A stretch of 64,000 bases of DNA from Perognathus longimembris pacificus (GCF_023159225.1 NC_063168.1:60367398-60431397); one strand, 5' to 3'; positions 23,526-36,187 are shown, numbered from the stretch's first letter. Numbers and translations: made by a program. Notes: generated by a model from the letters alone, not told the origin.

Positions 23526-24195
23526 AAAATCACAATGAGACATTATTTCACACTCCGGAGGAAGGCCATACCAAAAGGACAATCATAGTTACTAGGGAGG
23601 ATGTAAAGGAACTAACACTCTTAACTCTGCTAGGATAGTTGTAATTCTGAAACATAGAGTTACTATTTGACTCTGAAGCTCCAGTCTTAGGTATATACCA
23701 AATAAAAGTGGAAAGATGCCCACACAAAAACTTGTACATGGATAGTTATAGCAGCATTATTTACAGGAGGCAAACTGTGATGACAAGTAAGGTCCATCAA
23801 CTGATAAACAGATAAGTAATGTCTAATATATACATGCTATGAAATATTTTAACTATACATAAGAAAAAACATATTAATATGTGCAACATTAAGCTCAGTG
23901 AGGGAAAAAAACCCAGAAACAATGGGTCATTTGTATCATTGCTGCATGGTTCCATTCATATGAAATGTCCAAAATGGACAATCCAGAGACCAAAAGTAGA
24001 TTAATGATTGCCAGGAACTGGAAAAGGCAAAGTGAATGTTAACTGGGACGTTTCCTCACTGTAGTGATGGAAATGTTCTGGAATTAGTGTTGAGCATTGT
24101 ACCACTTTGTGATTGCACTAAAAACCACTGACTTGTACATTTGAAAGGGTGAACTGCATGGTATGTGAATTGTATTCAATAAAGCTGTTATGTGT

Positions 24196-26841
24196 TTTAA
24201 TCTAATGCAAAAATTTGCTCCACTTTAAAGAAATACGATCTTAAATACAAACTACAAAGTGTTTACTGAGTGGTTATGGGTTAATTTATTTTTTATAAAT
24301 AAAAACATCTTTAAAATGCAATTTGGAAAGTTCCATTTTTAAAGGAACTGCAGTGGGCTCTTTTTAAAAGTAAAAAATACTTTCATAACATGATCTTTAG
24401 TTTTCAAGAATTTTCTAAAATGTGCCCTTTTAAAACAAAAGAAATACTGAACATGTAATTTTTTAAATACTTAAAGCAGCCAAAAGTATCTGCATACCCA
24501 GCAACAAAGTTTTTTCTCCCCACAACAAAATTATGTATACAAACTAATGCTATGTATCACCCGCTCAACTAAAAGGACTTTGTGTAAAAGAAGTAATGAG
24601 AAGCTCATATATTTTCAAAATAAAAAAAGAAACATTAATGTCTTTCAGAATCTCACAATGATCCTACCTTTTAAATTTTCTCAGTTAAAATTTCTTGCCA
24701 TCAACCTCAAAGAACTCCTGAAACACTTTGCCTCAATACTCAATAATCTCTTTGAAATGAATTGTGGTGTTGTTTTTTTGCTATGGAGAACTGTAGACAG
24801 TAAATCAGTCAAGAACATTTATTAAAAACTTTCCTTGCACAGATGCACACACTGGACACCTAGGGAGTTATATAGGAAGTAGAAAACATAGCACCTGACC
24901 TCTAGACAGAGATGGTAAAAAAAAAAAAAAAGACCAATACAAATCACAGAGAAGAGCAATAACACTGCATTTCCTTTATTTCACCCTGGAGAACAGCAAA
25001 CAGAGTACAAATTATTTGGATACTGCTTACTTCAACTTTTCATAAAAAGGAAGAGTAAGTGGGAGAACAAAGAAATAAAAGCAATATCTGAGGTGATGTA
25101 ATGTAAGGGTTAAAAAATGTTTTTAAGTAATAAAACACCCAGAATGTAGGTACTGCAACCACCTAATAACAAAATGGGAGTTTCGAGTCTTATTTTTCAT
25201 TTCTCCCCTAAAAAGTGCCAGGCTATAATAGCAATAAGGCTAATGGTGAAGTCCCTGTCTTTCTCAGTGCATATCTATAGTGGTTCCTTGTAGGACACGC
25301 ACATGAAATCACAGACATTCCAGGTACAGGGTCATTTCCATGCTTGTGCTCTGGCCACTGGTACTCTTCAGAAGACAGCAGCCAGTCACCAGAGTTGATA
25401 AGTGGACCCTACATCTGCCTCTCCAAGTACAGAAGAAGCACAGCCTATTACTTACTTCCTTTCCCTACTCTTCACCAGTGTAATATTATCATGCCCCTTT
25501 GTCTGTCTCAAAGTTTAAATCATTGTAGGGAAAACCGTCTTAAAAAACAATTCAAAGTAACTTGATTTATCAGTTACTGCACTAAATAACTATTTACTGA
25601 AACTCTGAAGTATGGGAAGTGAGGGTTAGGCCAGAAAATTCCAGGATGAAAGAAAGGTAGGTTCAAACAATAGAGTTTTAAACAATACTTTAGAGAGGTG
25701 ACTCATTTCAAAGAGTTAGTATAAACTCCCACATACTATTTCTTTACTCTGAAATTTAATCCCCTCTCCTTGAAATTCCATCTACAGGATCTTAGGATTT
25801 TATAAAACAAATTTAATTTGTTTAATACCATGGCTCTCATATTGAGGGCAGTCCATGTGACCTCTCTTTCAACCTCACCGTGAGTCACATCAGCAGGCTA
25901 CATATCCCAATTTCCTTCACTATCACTTAATTGACTTGGTCTCACTCGATTCCATTATCATTTCCCATGCTCTCTGAATGTGTATGTTTTACCCACTCCC
26001 CTCTTTAGGGATAATATCCAAAATTACACACAAGAAAATCCATGCTTTCATTTTAGATGCTAAACTTACAACTAATACCAGTGCAGACTAAATGGCACTT
26101 TTTGGACAGCCACACCCACAGTGACTTTTATTTTGCTGCCTACCAACTAAAAGTCCCAAGACTTTTCCATACATACTCTTGCTAGACTACATATCCCTCG
26201 CTCTTAACTGGGACAGCTGAATTGTCCTTACTACATTTTAATCTTATTAGATCTACCTATTTACAGCCCATAATAATGTTCATAAGTTCGACTCAAATTT
26301 GAGGTTGGCACTCCTAATTTTTAATAGATTGTCTACACATGCTCCCGAAAACCTCTCCTTACACCAGCCATAGTTCAATTAACCACTAGTACCTCTAGGG
26401 CATAATCACTGAATAAGTATTTTCTACTAAATGTTCATCAGAAAGACAGCATCATGTGTGGAAAAAATTGCCAAATGTCGTTTTGCCTACAAATTCGAGG
26501 ATATCATTAATGATCAATGTGCCAATGATTCCACTGCAGAGAATTCTTGTTTGAGATAGAATTTCTTTCCCAGTGTTCTAAAAAAGAAACAATGAAGAAT
26601 ATCTTTTCTGAGAGCTGGCATAATTTACATGGGTCTGGCTCTCAAAAAATGTCAGTAAAAGAAGGGATGAATGTAAATGACTATGTGATTTCAGTTGTTT
26701 CTTTACCTTACAGGACTTTCTTCTACCACAGCCTTTCCAAGACTATATTTCCAATACCTTTTGCTGTGTGCAGTAGAAATAACAACAAGCCACACACTTA
26801 TTGGTAACCACTCAAAGAGGAAAAAAAGGTAAAATTATTTT
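24196..26841. other. Unassigned intron, 2.6 kb
   Basis: The longest stretch without a recognisable insertion in this half of the window. No coding or RNA signal seen; poly-A run at 24918-24931. Confidence 0.45.
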
Positions 26842-26918
26842 TGGTGCCAGTAATGGGGCTTAAACTGAGTTTGGGCACTGCCCCTTAGCCTTTTTGTTCA
26901 AGGCTGGCAACCAGCTTT
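26842..26918 (-). repeat. Geo-like fragment
   Basis: On the minus strand, the run gccagccttgaac ... cagtttaagccccattactg is the 3' half of a Geo monomer. Confidence 0.55.
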
Positions 26919-26947
26919 ACTTTTACATTTTTATGCACACAAATGTA

Positions 26948-27120
26948 GTAGTGGTACTCACTAGACATTATACCAAAAATGATCTATACAATTTGTGGGC
27001 AAGGATGGAAGGGAAAAACTGAGAGAAGGGTAGGGAAGGAGTAACAACAATGTCCAAAAGGAAATGTACTCTTTTACCCGACTTATGTAACTATAACCCT
27101 TTTATAACAATAAAAAATTT
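26948..27120 (+). mobile_element. L1 3' terminal fragment
   Basis: ccaaaaggaaatgtactctt and acttatgtaactataaccct followed by an A-rich end match the L1 termini elsewhere in the window. Confidence 0.75.
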
Positions 27121-27184
27121 AAAGCACAGCAAAATTGACCTTTTGTATGTAATATATAATTTGTATCAAAGGCATAAGTTTGTA

Positions 27185-27400
27185 TAAATACTGTATCAGA
27201 AATGGAGGAACAACGGGTGAACAAATGCAGCACTAGTACTTTCTGGAAACTATGTTAAAAACGAACTACACAACTTGTGGGTGGAGATGAGAGGGAAGGG
27301 GTGACATTGTCAAAAATGAAATGTGCTCTGTACCTGACTTACATAACTGTAAACTCTCTGTACATCACCTTTATAATAACAATTTTTTTAAAAATTTTAA
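27185..27400 (+). mobile_element. L1 3' terminal fragment, second copy
   Basis: atggaggaacaacgggtgaa and acttacataactgtaaactc, a second truncated L1 end 65 bp after the first and of the same lineage. Confidence 0.75.
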
Positions 27401-27719
27401 AAGGCTCTACAGTTGAGTTCATTACTCATTCTGTTGCCTAGTTTCTTTGTTGTTGTTTGATGGTTTGACTCAATTATCTAAATTCTGTAAATGCTATACT
27501 TTTGGGGAATAAAAATGAGAGAAAAAAATAAACAGTTGCTCAGAATAAAGAAAATAAGAACAAGAATCCCTATCAGAAAGGAAGCACCATTATCATTTAA
27601 GTGATCACTGCCTCTCTAGATAATTTAAAATAATTATGTCTGAAAACACTGAAATGAATCAATAAAATATGATCTATGTATAAAATAAATAAGTAAATAA
27701 TGTATCACTAATACCAAAA

Positions 27720-28010
27720 TACAGAACAATTCTACTACTCTCCAAAACATTTTCACACTATTCCTTTGTATTTGGTACTTCCCTATCACGCCTCATTCCT
27801 GGTAACCTGTGGTATGTTCTGTGTCCCTCGAGTTTTGCTTTTCTGGAATACTGAATGAACATAGTGACATGGTACATAACTTATCTTTTGAAACTAGCTT
27901 CCTTTATTAGCTTCATAAAGTATATGAGATTAAGCCCAATTGTTGCACGTGTCAACAGCATGCTCCTTTTCATAGTCCTCAACAGCTACCATATATATTC
28001 TTTAAGTATG
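27720..28010 (-). mobile_element. Old L1-like fragment
   Basis: Phrases such as cttttctggaatactgaatg and agcatgctccttttcatag have the order seen in reverse-oriented old L1 3' sequence. Low identity. Confidence 0.35.
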
Positions 28011-28473
28011 CTGAGATTTTAAAATCATAACTAATGAGGAAGATTATGGAGAATGCTTACTTTTTCCTATATGGAAGTGATCATTTATTTTAGTGATTCA
28101 ATTAATAATTAACAGAATTATTCCTAAAAATGTAGCAAATTTAGCCAAAAGGAAAAATTACAATTTCAACATGTAATAAACATAGAAGTTTGACATTTGA
28201 TGGCCTTTAGACTGGTCACATTTTAGACTCTATCATTGTGTATAGCTAATGATGATTATATTAAATGGAACATACTGAGAGGAAAACACTAATTAAGAGA
28301 TAAAGGAGTGAAGGGAAGGAATGAAGAGAAAGGTAAACTTTCTCCAACTCCCTCAGGGCAAAGTATGTTTTACTCCTTCCTTAGTCACCACATTATATTG
28401 CTAGTCAGTGAATATTTGCTGGGAAAAGTTCTCTCCTATAAGAAGCAGTTATAAATCACTCTGCCCTGTTAAT

Positions 28474-28498
28474 GCTAAGCCCTAAGCCCTAAGCCTTA
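28474..28498. repeat. Three tandem 7-mers, telomere-like
   Basis: gctaagccctaagccctaag is a 7-bp unit containing ccctaa. Too short and with the wrong period for a true interstitial telomere. Confidence 0.6.
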
Positions 28499-28631
28499 TT
28501 CTATAGGATAGTCCCTAAATCATCTTCCAATGAAAATCACATGTTCTTTTAGTCTTCTATTCTCCAGGTTAAACATTTCTAGATCTTTTCATGATTTGTA
28601 GCAAGACAGATTTATAGGAGGATAGTTGTCA

Positions 28632-28820
28632 GAACTTGGCATAGTGGTGGACACCTCTAATCCCAGCTACCTGTAAGGCTAAAACAGAATAATCTAAGAG
28701 TTAGAAGATACTCCAAACAACTCAAGGCAGGGAGAGGGAGTGAGAGATATAGTTCAGTGTTAGAGCATATCTTAGCATGAACAAGGCCCCAAATTTCATA
28801 CCCAGAACCAAAAACAAAAA
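28632..28820 (+). repeat. B1-like plus ID-like composite
   Basis: cttggcatagtggtggacac and ctctaatcccagctacctgt begin a B1-like unit. gatatagttcagtgttagag begins the ID-like unit. Confidence 0.5.
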
Positions 28821-28944
28821 GTTCTCAGGAAATTAAGGTTTATGATTCTATACATATCTGAGAGGAGCTACCAAGCTACTGATTCTTACAAACTTAAACC
28901 TAAGGAAGAGGGATAATGGTCCAATCTCCAGATATTATGTTTTA

Positions 28945-29235
28945 CTAAACTCTTTATTGTTATTATAAAGGTGATGTACAGAGGAGTTACTGTCATATAA
29001 GTCAGATAAAGAGTACATTCCTTGGACAGTGTTACTCCTTCCCTTGTTCTCTCCCAGTTTTTCCTTCCCATCTCTTCCTACAAATTGTGTAGTTCATTTT
29101 TCACATATTGTCCAGTGAGTACCATTGATGCATTTATTCACCCTTTGTCTCTCCATTTCTATGCATCCCCTTACAAATATTATCTTTTAAATGAACTTTT
29201 AACCTATATTTTGTATATTTATTTCAGAGCATAAA
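28945..29235 (-). mobile_element. L1 3' end, minus strand
   Basis: On the minus strand it reads as the usual L1 terminus; on the plus strand ctttattgttattataaagg and gatgtacagaggagttactg are the reversed terminal motifs. One of only two L1 3'-UTR copies in the host-gene sense direction. Confidence 0.78.
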
Positions 29236-30064
29236 ATAACAATATTTGGAGCCCATTGCTATAAATTAGCATTTCTTTATTGAGCAATAATTATTCTGCT
29301 GCAGAAAATCCCAGCCTTAATAATCTCCTGATACATATTCACAAGATGTTTCATTAAGACAATTTATTATCAATTTATTTTAATGACTAAAATATGTCTG
29401 ACATCATAAAAGAAACAAAGCTTTCTTGACCTATGATTGCTGTGGTTTTTTTTTTTAAGTAGTTAAGAATTAGATATAATTCCAAAACAAATCAGTAATG
29501 ATCAGTCATGAAATAGTAAAAATCTGGGAAAACTAAAACAAAGGAAAATTTATCAACTAAACTTATTTCTAGTGTTGCTATTGTTTACTTTTGGTAGTAC
29601 TGGGGCTCAAACCCATAGTAGACAAGCTTGATTTGTATATACACAGTAAAACTCAACACACTCTTAATTTCAGTACAGTCTTTAGAATACTATACATTTA
29701 TATTTCACTTTCTATAAACTAAATATCACAGTAAAATAGACTAAAAGGTTGGCTTCAATGTACACAGTAAGTATTTTGCCTGTACAAAGATGAAAAGGAG
29801 ACATTGTCATTTAAGGGACCCTGAAAGAAAATCCTGAAACGTGAAGTAACAGGAAAGAAAGTTGCGAACAAGTATTCTATAACTGAAGGAAGCAACACAT
29901 GTTACTGTAAAGATTTAAGTTAAACTGGAAGAAAAAATATGACTGTGTTTCTCATTTTCAAAAGAGATAGCCTTCATTTATTAATCCATTCAATCCCCCC
30001 AAAAACATGAAGCATATATATTATGTCAAATAGTTTCAGTGATAAAGAGTTAAGGTTCTATTCC
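29236..30064. other. Unassigned intron
   Basis: No gene, RNA or repeat recognised. Confidence 0.45.
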
Positions 30065-30744
30065 TGTATTAGTCAGCTAATAAACACATTGCTATGATAA
30101 AATATCTTTTTTTTCTTTTTTTGGCCAGTCCTGGGCCTTGGACTCAGGGCCTGAGCACCTTCCCTGGCTTCTACCGGCTCAAGGCTAGCACTCTGCCACC
30201 TGAGCCACAGCGCCCCTTCTGGCCGTTTTCCATATATGTGGTGCTGGGGAAGCGAACGGAGAGCTTCATGTGTAGGAGGCAAGCACTCTTGCCACTAGGC
30301 CATATTCCCAGCCCCTTGATAAAATATCTTAGAAAACCAACTTAAGGAAGGATTGATTTTCTCTGGCTCATAGTCTCAGAGCTTTCAGTCCATGGTCAGC
30401 TGGCTCTATTGCTTTCAAGCCTGCAGTAAGGCACAAATATGGCAAAATATGATGCAGAAAAGCTGCTCACTTCATGGCATCCAGGAAGCAAAGTGCAATA
30501 GAAAGAAGAGCCCTGCCAGAAAGAGCAGCCCAGAAACAAAAGTACCCTTCACAGATACCCCACAGTATCTACTTTCTCCAATGAGGAACCTTCGGCCTAT
30601 TCAGCTAGGAATTAACAGATCATTAACCTACTGATGAAGATAGTACATTTAGGATTCACTCAACTCTCAATAGTACCACTAGGTGAGGACCATGCCTTTA
30701 ACACATGGGCTTTTGGGGTGACACTTCATATCTAAACCATAACA
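30065..30744 (-). mobile_element. MaLR-type solo LTR, interrupted by a SINE
   Basis: On the minus strand it begins tgttatggtttagatatgaa, includes cccatgtgttaaaggcatgg, and ends with ctgactaataca. That is the structure of mammalian ERVL-MaLR LTRs. No internal retroviral sequence is seen. Decayed, with an IDL-Geo inserted at 30109-30316. Confidence 0.68.
30109..30316 (-). mobile_element. IDL-Geo SINE, minus strand
   Basis: Complete dimer in reverse. Target duplication tgataaaatatctt at 30095-30108 and 30317-30330, inside the MaLR LTR. One of only two IDL-Geo copies in the sense orientation of BABAM2. Confidence 0.95.
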
Positions 30745-30944
30745 CATCAGATAACCTTGCAATCAAGATGTATCTTGGAAATAAGGCATTATCAAAAATA
30801 ACTATAAATACTAATACAGAAATGATTCGGGATAGGATCATCAGTGTACACTAAAACAGACCAACAAAACTTTGGAGAACAGGAAGGATATATTCTGAAA
30901 GTATCACCACATAAACTGAACAGGTAAAAAGTATTTTTATAATG

Positions 30945-31350
30945 GAAAACCTGGCAGACACAACCCTAATTGAACCACGTGATCAAATTCAGCAGTACCA
31001 ACACTGGAAAGGCCCACATAAGGGACTTTGTGATGATTATACCACAAACACACTGCCACTTTTCTACAGAGCTTTATGCAATCTTTCACCTAAATACAAT
31101 CATGCAGAGAAAATTCCACAAACTACATTGGGGGCATTATATAAAGCAATAGGCTTGAACTCTTCCATATCATCAATGTAGTAAATGACAAAAAAACAAC
31201 AATTTAAGAGAATGATTCTAGATGGAAGAATTAAGTTCTTTAATAGAAATATGAGCAGTAAACACAATGCATGATCTCTACAGATCATGGAAGAGAAAGC
31301 TCAAAGAACAGAAGTGGACAACTAGGGAAATATGAATATAGCCACATGTA
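30945..31350 (+). repeat. Ancient interspersed repeat, class unresolved
   Basis: The order acctggcagacacaacccta, accaacactggaaaggccca, aaactacattgggggcatta resembles a widespread old mammalian repeat, but I cannot name the family safely. No intact ORF. Confidence 0.35.
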
Positions 31351-31361
31351 AGACATTATTG

Positions 31362-31482
31362 TCCCTACCATGGTACTACATGCTTATAATCTCAGCAACT
31401 TGGAGCAGTCGTAGAAGAGTCATAAATTCAAGATCACCCCAGGCTTCATAGTGAGACTCTGACCTCTCCTGACAAAAAGCTA
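31362..31482 (+). repeat. B1-like monomer
   Basis: accatggtactacatgctta, ataatctcagcaacttggag and tagtgagactctgacctctc mark head, middle and tail of a decayed B1. Confidence 0.5.
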
Positions 31483-31808
31483 CTATTCTAACAATGTTAA
31501 CTTTCTTGAGTGTAGTCAGTGGCACTGAAATTTTGCAAAAGAAAATTGTTCTTTTCTTGGGAATATCTATACTAAAGTATTTTAGAAGAAAGTATAAACG
31601 TGCTTAAATTTACTTTAACATGGCTCAGCAAAAAGATATACAAACAGCAGATATGTGTATCTTCATTAACATACACATCTGTGAGCAGAGAGATTTTTTT
31701 TAAGTAGCAAATAATTTACAACTAATGAATCCGTTTACAGATATTCACCATAAAATCCTTTTGGGGGTATTTTCTTTAAAAAAAAAAAACTATTTTAGAG
31801 GATAAAAA

Positions 31809-32535
31809 CAGTAGAAAATATGGAACCAGCCCAGATGCCCTTTAGTAGATGAATGGATCAAGAAATTATGGTATACATACACAATGGAATTCTATGCTTC
31901 CATAAAAAAGAATGACATTGCCCCATTTGTAAGAAAATGGAAAGACTTAGAAAAAATCATACTAAGTGAAGTGACCCAGACCCAAAGAAACATAAACTCT
32001 CTGGTCTCCCTTATTGGTGGTAATAATTAGTATATATCTAGGATAGTCCTAGCAGATGATTGCAATAGCTCAATAGCTATGTACATATCATCACATAAGA
32101 TGACGCTAAGAGAACTGACCTCCAAAATATGAAAGCAAGTGATTTATAATTGGGGTTATTATTTTCAATGTACTATATGAAATTATTTCTTTTTTCCTCT
32201 GTCCATCTTCCCTATTTATTTATTTTAGCCCCTGCTATCAGTGTATTAGACTCTGGTACCCTGGGTATTTTATATATGTCTGTCTGAATTAGGGAAGGGT
32301 AAGGAAGGGGAACATTAAAATGGTGAGACAAAGGGTAAAAGGCAAAGCAATGTAACAGCAATACTTACAAGACAATATGCTGTAAACTGACTGTACAACT
32401 GAGGGGGGATGGAGAAAGAGGGAAGGTGGGAGAAAAATGAGGGGGTATCAAGTTGGACACGAAATATACTCACTACCTAATGTATGTAACTGTAACCCCT
32501 CTATACTTCACCTTGACAATAAAAAATAAATAAAT
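31809..32535 (+). mobile_element. L1 3' end
   Basis: ORF2 end codons (atatggaaccagcccagatg, atacacaatggaattctatg) then the 3' UTR with an internal G-rich tract and cttgacaataaaaaataaat. Confidence 0.87.
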
Positions 32536-32934
32536 CATGAGTATGATAAGAAGTGGACAAATAGCATGCCATGAGCTTACTAAAATGGAGGAATTCATAA
32601 GGAACGTAACAGATGGCTTCATTGAAAAAGTGGCATTTGAGATGGGTGTTAAGACAACAAAAATGACTCAAAGAAAAAAGTTACAAAATATATTAATATA
32701 TTCCTACATAAACAGTGAACCAAAACAGAAGAATATAAAGTACAAACTAAAAAGTAAGAAATAAAAAGAATTTGTAAATGAAGATACAAGGAGAACTCCA
32801 TAAGCAAAACTGGGGAGGAGCAGAGAACCCAGGGTCTATCCGGGGAAACATAGCAGATGTCATGAGGACCTCATCATATCCCCTAAGCCCATATGCTATT
32901 CCTGAGGTGAAGCTCTGAAGTCAGGTATACCAGA

Positions 32935-33195
32935 GTTTCTCAATCTCAGCAGTAATGACATTTGGAATGAATAGTTTTTTGTTGTTGAAATTCATCTTAC
33001 CAACTGCAATATGCTTAAGAGCATCCTTGGCCTCCACACACTAGATGCCAGCTAGTAGCACGCTTTTTTTTTTTCAGTTGGTCATGGGACTTGAACTCGA
33101 TCTGGGCTGTGCCCCTGAGCTCTTCAGCTCAAGGCTAGTACTCTACCACTTGAGCCTTGGCACCACTTCCACTAGCAGCACTCTTATTCTATAAG
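32935..33195 (+). mobile_element. hAT-type MER element (non-autonomous), interrupted
   Basis: ccagagtttctcaatctcag, aatgacatttggaatgaata and cactagatgccagctag match a common ancient MER element that I associate with hAT transposons. A Geo SINE sits in it at 33062-33171. Family name not assigned. Confidence 0.45.
33062..33171 (-). repeat. Geo-like SINE, 5'-truncated
   Basis: On the minus strand a lone Geo monomer ending in poly-A. Flanked by ctagtagcac (33052-33061) and ctagcagcac (33172-33181), so the monomer appears to have been inserted by itself. Confidence 0.75.
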
Positions 33196-33199
33196 AATC

Positions 33200-33935
33200 G
33201 TACTATGCCTGCAGTATGTGGACAGCAAAACAACCTCCTCATCTCCCAAGAACCCTACCCTCAGTTTAAGATAGAGCCTGTGCTATAAATTAGTTGTAGT
33301 CTGTACAAGTAACTACATATGCCTGTCTGAGGGGGTTATCTGGCTTAGAAGATCACTGACCAATACAAAATGGTAAAGAGTACAAAATGATTTCCAAGAA
33401 CAAATGATGGGAGCTGATATATAATCAACATCCAACTGTTATACAGAGGAAGAGTTGTACATAGCTTGGAGTTTCAAGTGGGGTTTCACCTCACCTTCCC
33501 ACAGCAACAACCTACTCATTAATGTACTCTGTTTTGGATACTTTCCCCCTTTTGGTCTTTTTCCCAGTCCCTCACTATGCTTCCATGAGTGACTTCCCAA
33601 ATGAACTATAGTTCAAAAAAGAAAAAAATCCTGCCTCAGGGCTTGTTGTTTCTGGAATCCTAGTCAAAGCATAAAGTCTGAAAATAAATACATATTCCTC
33701 TTGGAGGAACAAAAGATTTAACATCTCACCATGGCTCTCTTTGATTTTTCAGTCACATCTGTAATAGTTCTGCTCTGTCAATGACTACCCCAACAAGAAA
33801 GTAGCACTTAGTCTAGGACGTAAAAAACCAGTGCCTTGAGACTGGGTCTTAGTGTTCCTGTTTCTATTTCACCACTAGGAAAGGAAGGTAGTATACCTAT
33901 GCCCAAAAGGCAAGTAAAAGAAAAACAACAACAAC
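33200..33935. other. Unassigned intron
   Basis: No gene or RNA recognised; ends with an (ACA)n-type stretch at 33924-33935. Confidence 0.4.
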
Positions 33936-33949
33936 AAAAATGAACAACA

Positions 33950-34160
33950 GGGCTGGGAATATGGCCTAGTGGCAAGAGAGCTCGCCTCATATACATGAAG
34001 CCCTGGGTTCGATTCTCCAGCACCACATATCTAGAAAACGGCCAGCAGTGGCGCTATGGCTCAAGTGGCACAGTGCTAGCCTTGAGCAAAAAGAAGCCAG
34101 GGACAGTGCTCAGGCCCTGAGTCCAAACCCCAGGACTGGCCAAAAAAAAAAAAAAAAAAA
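33950..34160 (+). mobile_element. IDL-Geo SINE
   Basis: Complete dimer with a 20-A tail. Target duplication aaaaatgaacaaca at 33936-33949, repeated as atgaacaaca after the tail (34161-34170). Confidence 0.95.
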
Positions 34161-34379
34161 ATGAACAACAACAACTTTCAAAGAAGTACAGCTATGATAT
34201 TAAACCCACCTAACACACCAACTGGGAGCCCTGGGAGATTCTACCTCAGCAATCTACACAGCCAGTCAGACATTTTTGCAAAGTATAGTAATTTCTTATC
34301 AGAGTCACAACTGGTAGGAAGCAAGGAAAAGAAGAGTGAAAATCTGGCCTGATGCCCAGAATAAGAAGTACAAGATGAG

Positions 34380-34932
34380 AGAAGGCTTGGAAAAAAATCA
34401 TATTAAGTGAAGTAAGCCAGACTCAAAGAAAGAGACTCCATGGTTTCTCTCATTTGTAATAATTAGTGTATGTCTAGGATAGTTCTAGAAGAGGATCACA
34501 ATATTACCATATAGGATGATGCTAAGTGAAAAGAGGTTTTCCTTTGTTGTTGTTGCTCTTAATATACTATGTGAAGTTTCTTCTTTCATCATTTTTCCCC
34601 CTACGGTTTATACCCTGTTGTCACTGTATTTGATTTTGGAATCCGGTGTGTTGTATATACATTTATCTGAATTAGGGAAGAGAAGGGGAACAACAATATG
34701 GTGAGACAAAGGACAAAGGGCAAACCAATGCAACAGCAATACAAGACAATATATTGGAAATGAACTTTACAACTTCGGGAGGGAAAGGGGTTGGGGGAAA
34801 AGAGAATTGAACAAAAATATGGGAGGGGATAACAATGTTTGACAAGAAATGTACTCACTACCTTACATATGTAACCATTATCCCTCTGTACATCACCTTG
34901 ACAATAAAATTAAATTAAAAAGAAAAACAACC
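34380..34932 (+). mobile_element. L1 3' end with target duplication
   Basis: Truncated in the last ORF2 codons, full 3' UTR, ending cttgacaataaaattaaatt. Target duplication agaagtacaagatgag at 34364-34379 and 34933-34948 (16 bp). Confidence 0.92.
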
Positions 34933-35277
34933 AGAAGTACAAGATGAGCCTAAATCACTAAATCATCTGGTCATACAGAAAGGCTATCAAAGGCTTTGGG
35001 GGTGGGGGGAGTCATATCAAGAAGACTTCAGGAGTCACCATGGGAAGATGGCCCACTGGCCCACAATGGGTCAATTTGTACATCAATAACAATAATAAAT
35101 GTAATGAGTGAAACATTCCAGATTAGTTTAAATGACAGTTTTAAGAATATCAATAGCTATCATTGGAATGTACAAAGAAATTATACTCTATATTATTAAA
35201 CACTTGAAAAGGAAAAATATTCTGTATCAGAATAGAAATAGCAGACTATCACCATTTTCAAAATTGTTTTCTTCTGA

Positions 35278-35366
35278 GTCTGGGGCTTACTGTTGCCTAT
35301 ACTGGCCAGAAACTCACCATCTTCCCATTCTCATGAGTGCTGGGATGACAGGCCTATTGGCCCAGC
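35278..35366 (-). repeat. B1-like monomer, ancient
   Basis: Plus-strand phrases tatactggccagaaactcac and gagtgctgggatgacaggc are the reverse of a 7SL-type SINE. Confidence 0.5.
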
Positions 35367-35431
35367 TTATTCTGAAACTCTTAACAAGTTAAGCAAGACC
35401 ATTAAAGGCTACTACATGAAAAGCCATATAA

Positions 35432-35500
35432 GCTGAGGATGTAGTTCAGTGATAGAGCACATGTTTAGCATGTGTGAAGCCAGTGTGAAAAAAAAAAATC
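35432..35500 (+). repeat. ID-like monomer
   Basis: gctgaggatgtagttcagtg, atagagcac and an A11 tail. A lone left-type monomer. Confidence 0.6.
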
Positions 35501-35929
35501 ACACACCTCCTTAAGGAAGACCATAGTACCTCATGGAAGATTCCTGACAAAAGAATGGACCTAAGCAAACATCTAGACAAAAGTATTAATTTATCCAGCA
35601 TACACAGACACAAAGACATAAGTTGAATGACACCACAGGCGTCACTCTACAGAACAAATGTCTTTCTTCACAAATAAATTGGAAAAAAAAAGTAGAAAAT
35701 AAAGAGGAATAAATCAAACAATAGATAAAAATGAGTGAAAATGAAAAAAGAGTAAAGAACAAATGTGGAAGAGACAAGATGACTACTGCTACATCTACAC
35801 TGCCACTATCCAACCAAATAGTAAAGCACACACATAAATGTATGTGCATATGCACATATGTATGTTTATCAACCAGAAAGTTCTGAGTACCATTAAAATT
35901 AAAGAGTTAAGAATTAATGTTGCAATTTG

Positions 35930-36166
35930 AGGGTTGGGATGAGAGAGGGAAAATGGGAGAATGATGGGCATACATAACATTGATCAAGCAGCATTGTACT
36001 CAGAATCTGACTTACCAGGTAACCTCTTTACACAACTACTTAAAAATAGTAACATGGGGAGGGGGGAAAGAGGGAGGAGGTAACAAACAGTACAAGAAAT
36101 ATACCCAAGGCCTAACACATGAAACTAACCTCTCTGTACATCACTTTGACAATAAATAGAAAAAAA
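35930..36166 (+). mobile_element. Two abutting L1 3' terminal fragments
   Basis: 35930-36050 and 36055-36166 each end with an L1-type terminus; the second has gtaacaaacagtacaagaaa and ctctctgtacatcactttga. They look like separate short insertions. Confidence 0.65.
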
Positions 36167-36187
36167 TAATAATAATAACAAAGAAAA

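Larger units (their letters stand above)
21808..24195 (+). mobile_element. Old L1 (L1M-like) carrying three insertions
   Basis: Pieces of one old L1 occur in order: ORF2 at 21808-22000 (ctcaaaatggatcaaagacc), 22363-22477 (aaaggacaccacctac), 23255-23316 (gatgtccaacatcattagcc), 23526-24195 (3' end, closing with gtattcaataaagctg). Between them sit an LTR-like element, a younger L1 end and a SINE. No coding capacity. Confidence 0.75.

Noticed and set aside
28474..28498. Interstitial telomere
   Set aside because: Only three units and a 7-bp period; vertebrate telomeres are 6-bp TTAGGG.
30942..31181. Open frame of 79 codons resembling a possible exon
   Set aside because: Falls inside an ancient interspersed repeat and has no splice context on the gene strand.
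35842..35857. Perfect 16-bp palindrome atgtgcatatgcacat, possible regulatory site
   Set aside because: Sits in a TG/CA/AT-rich low-complexity stretch where such palindromes arise by chance.
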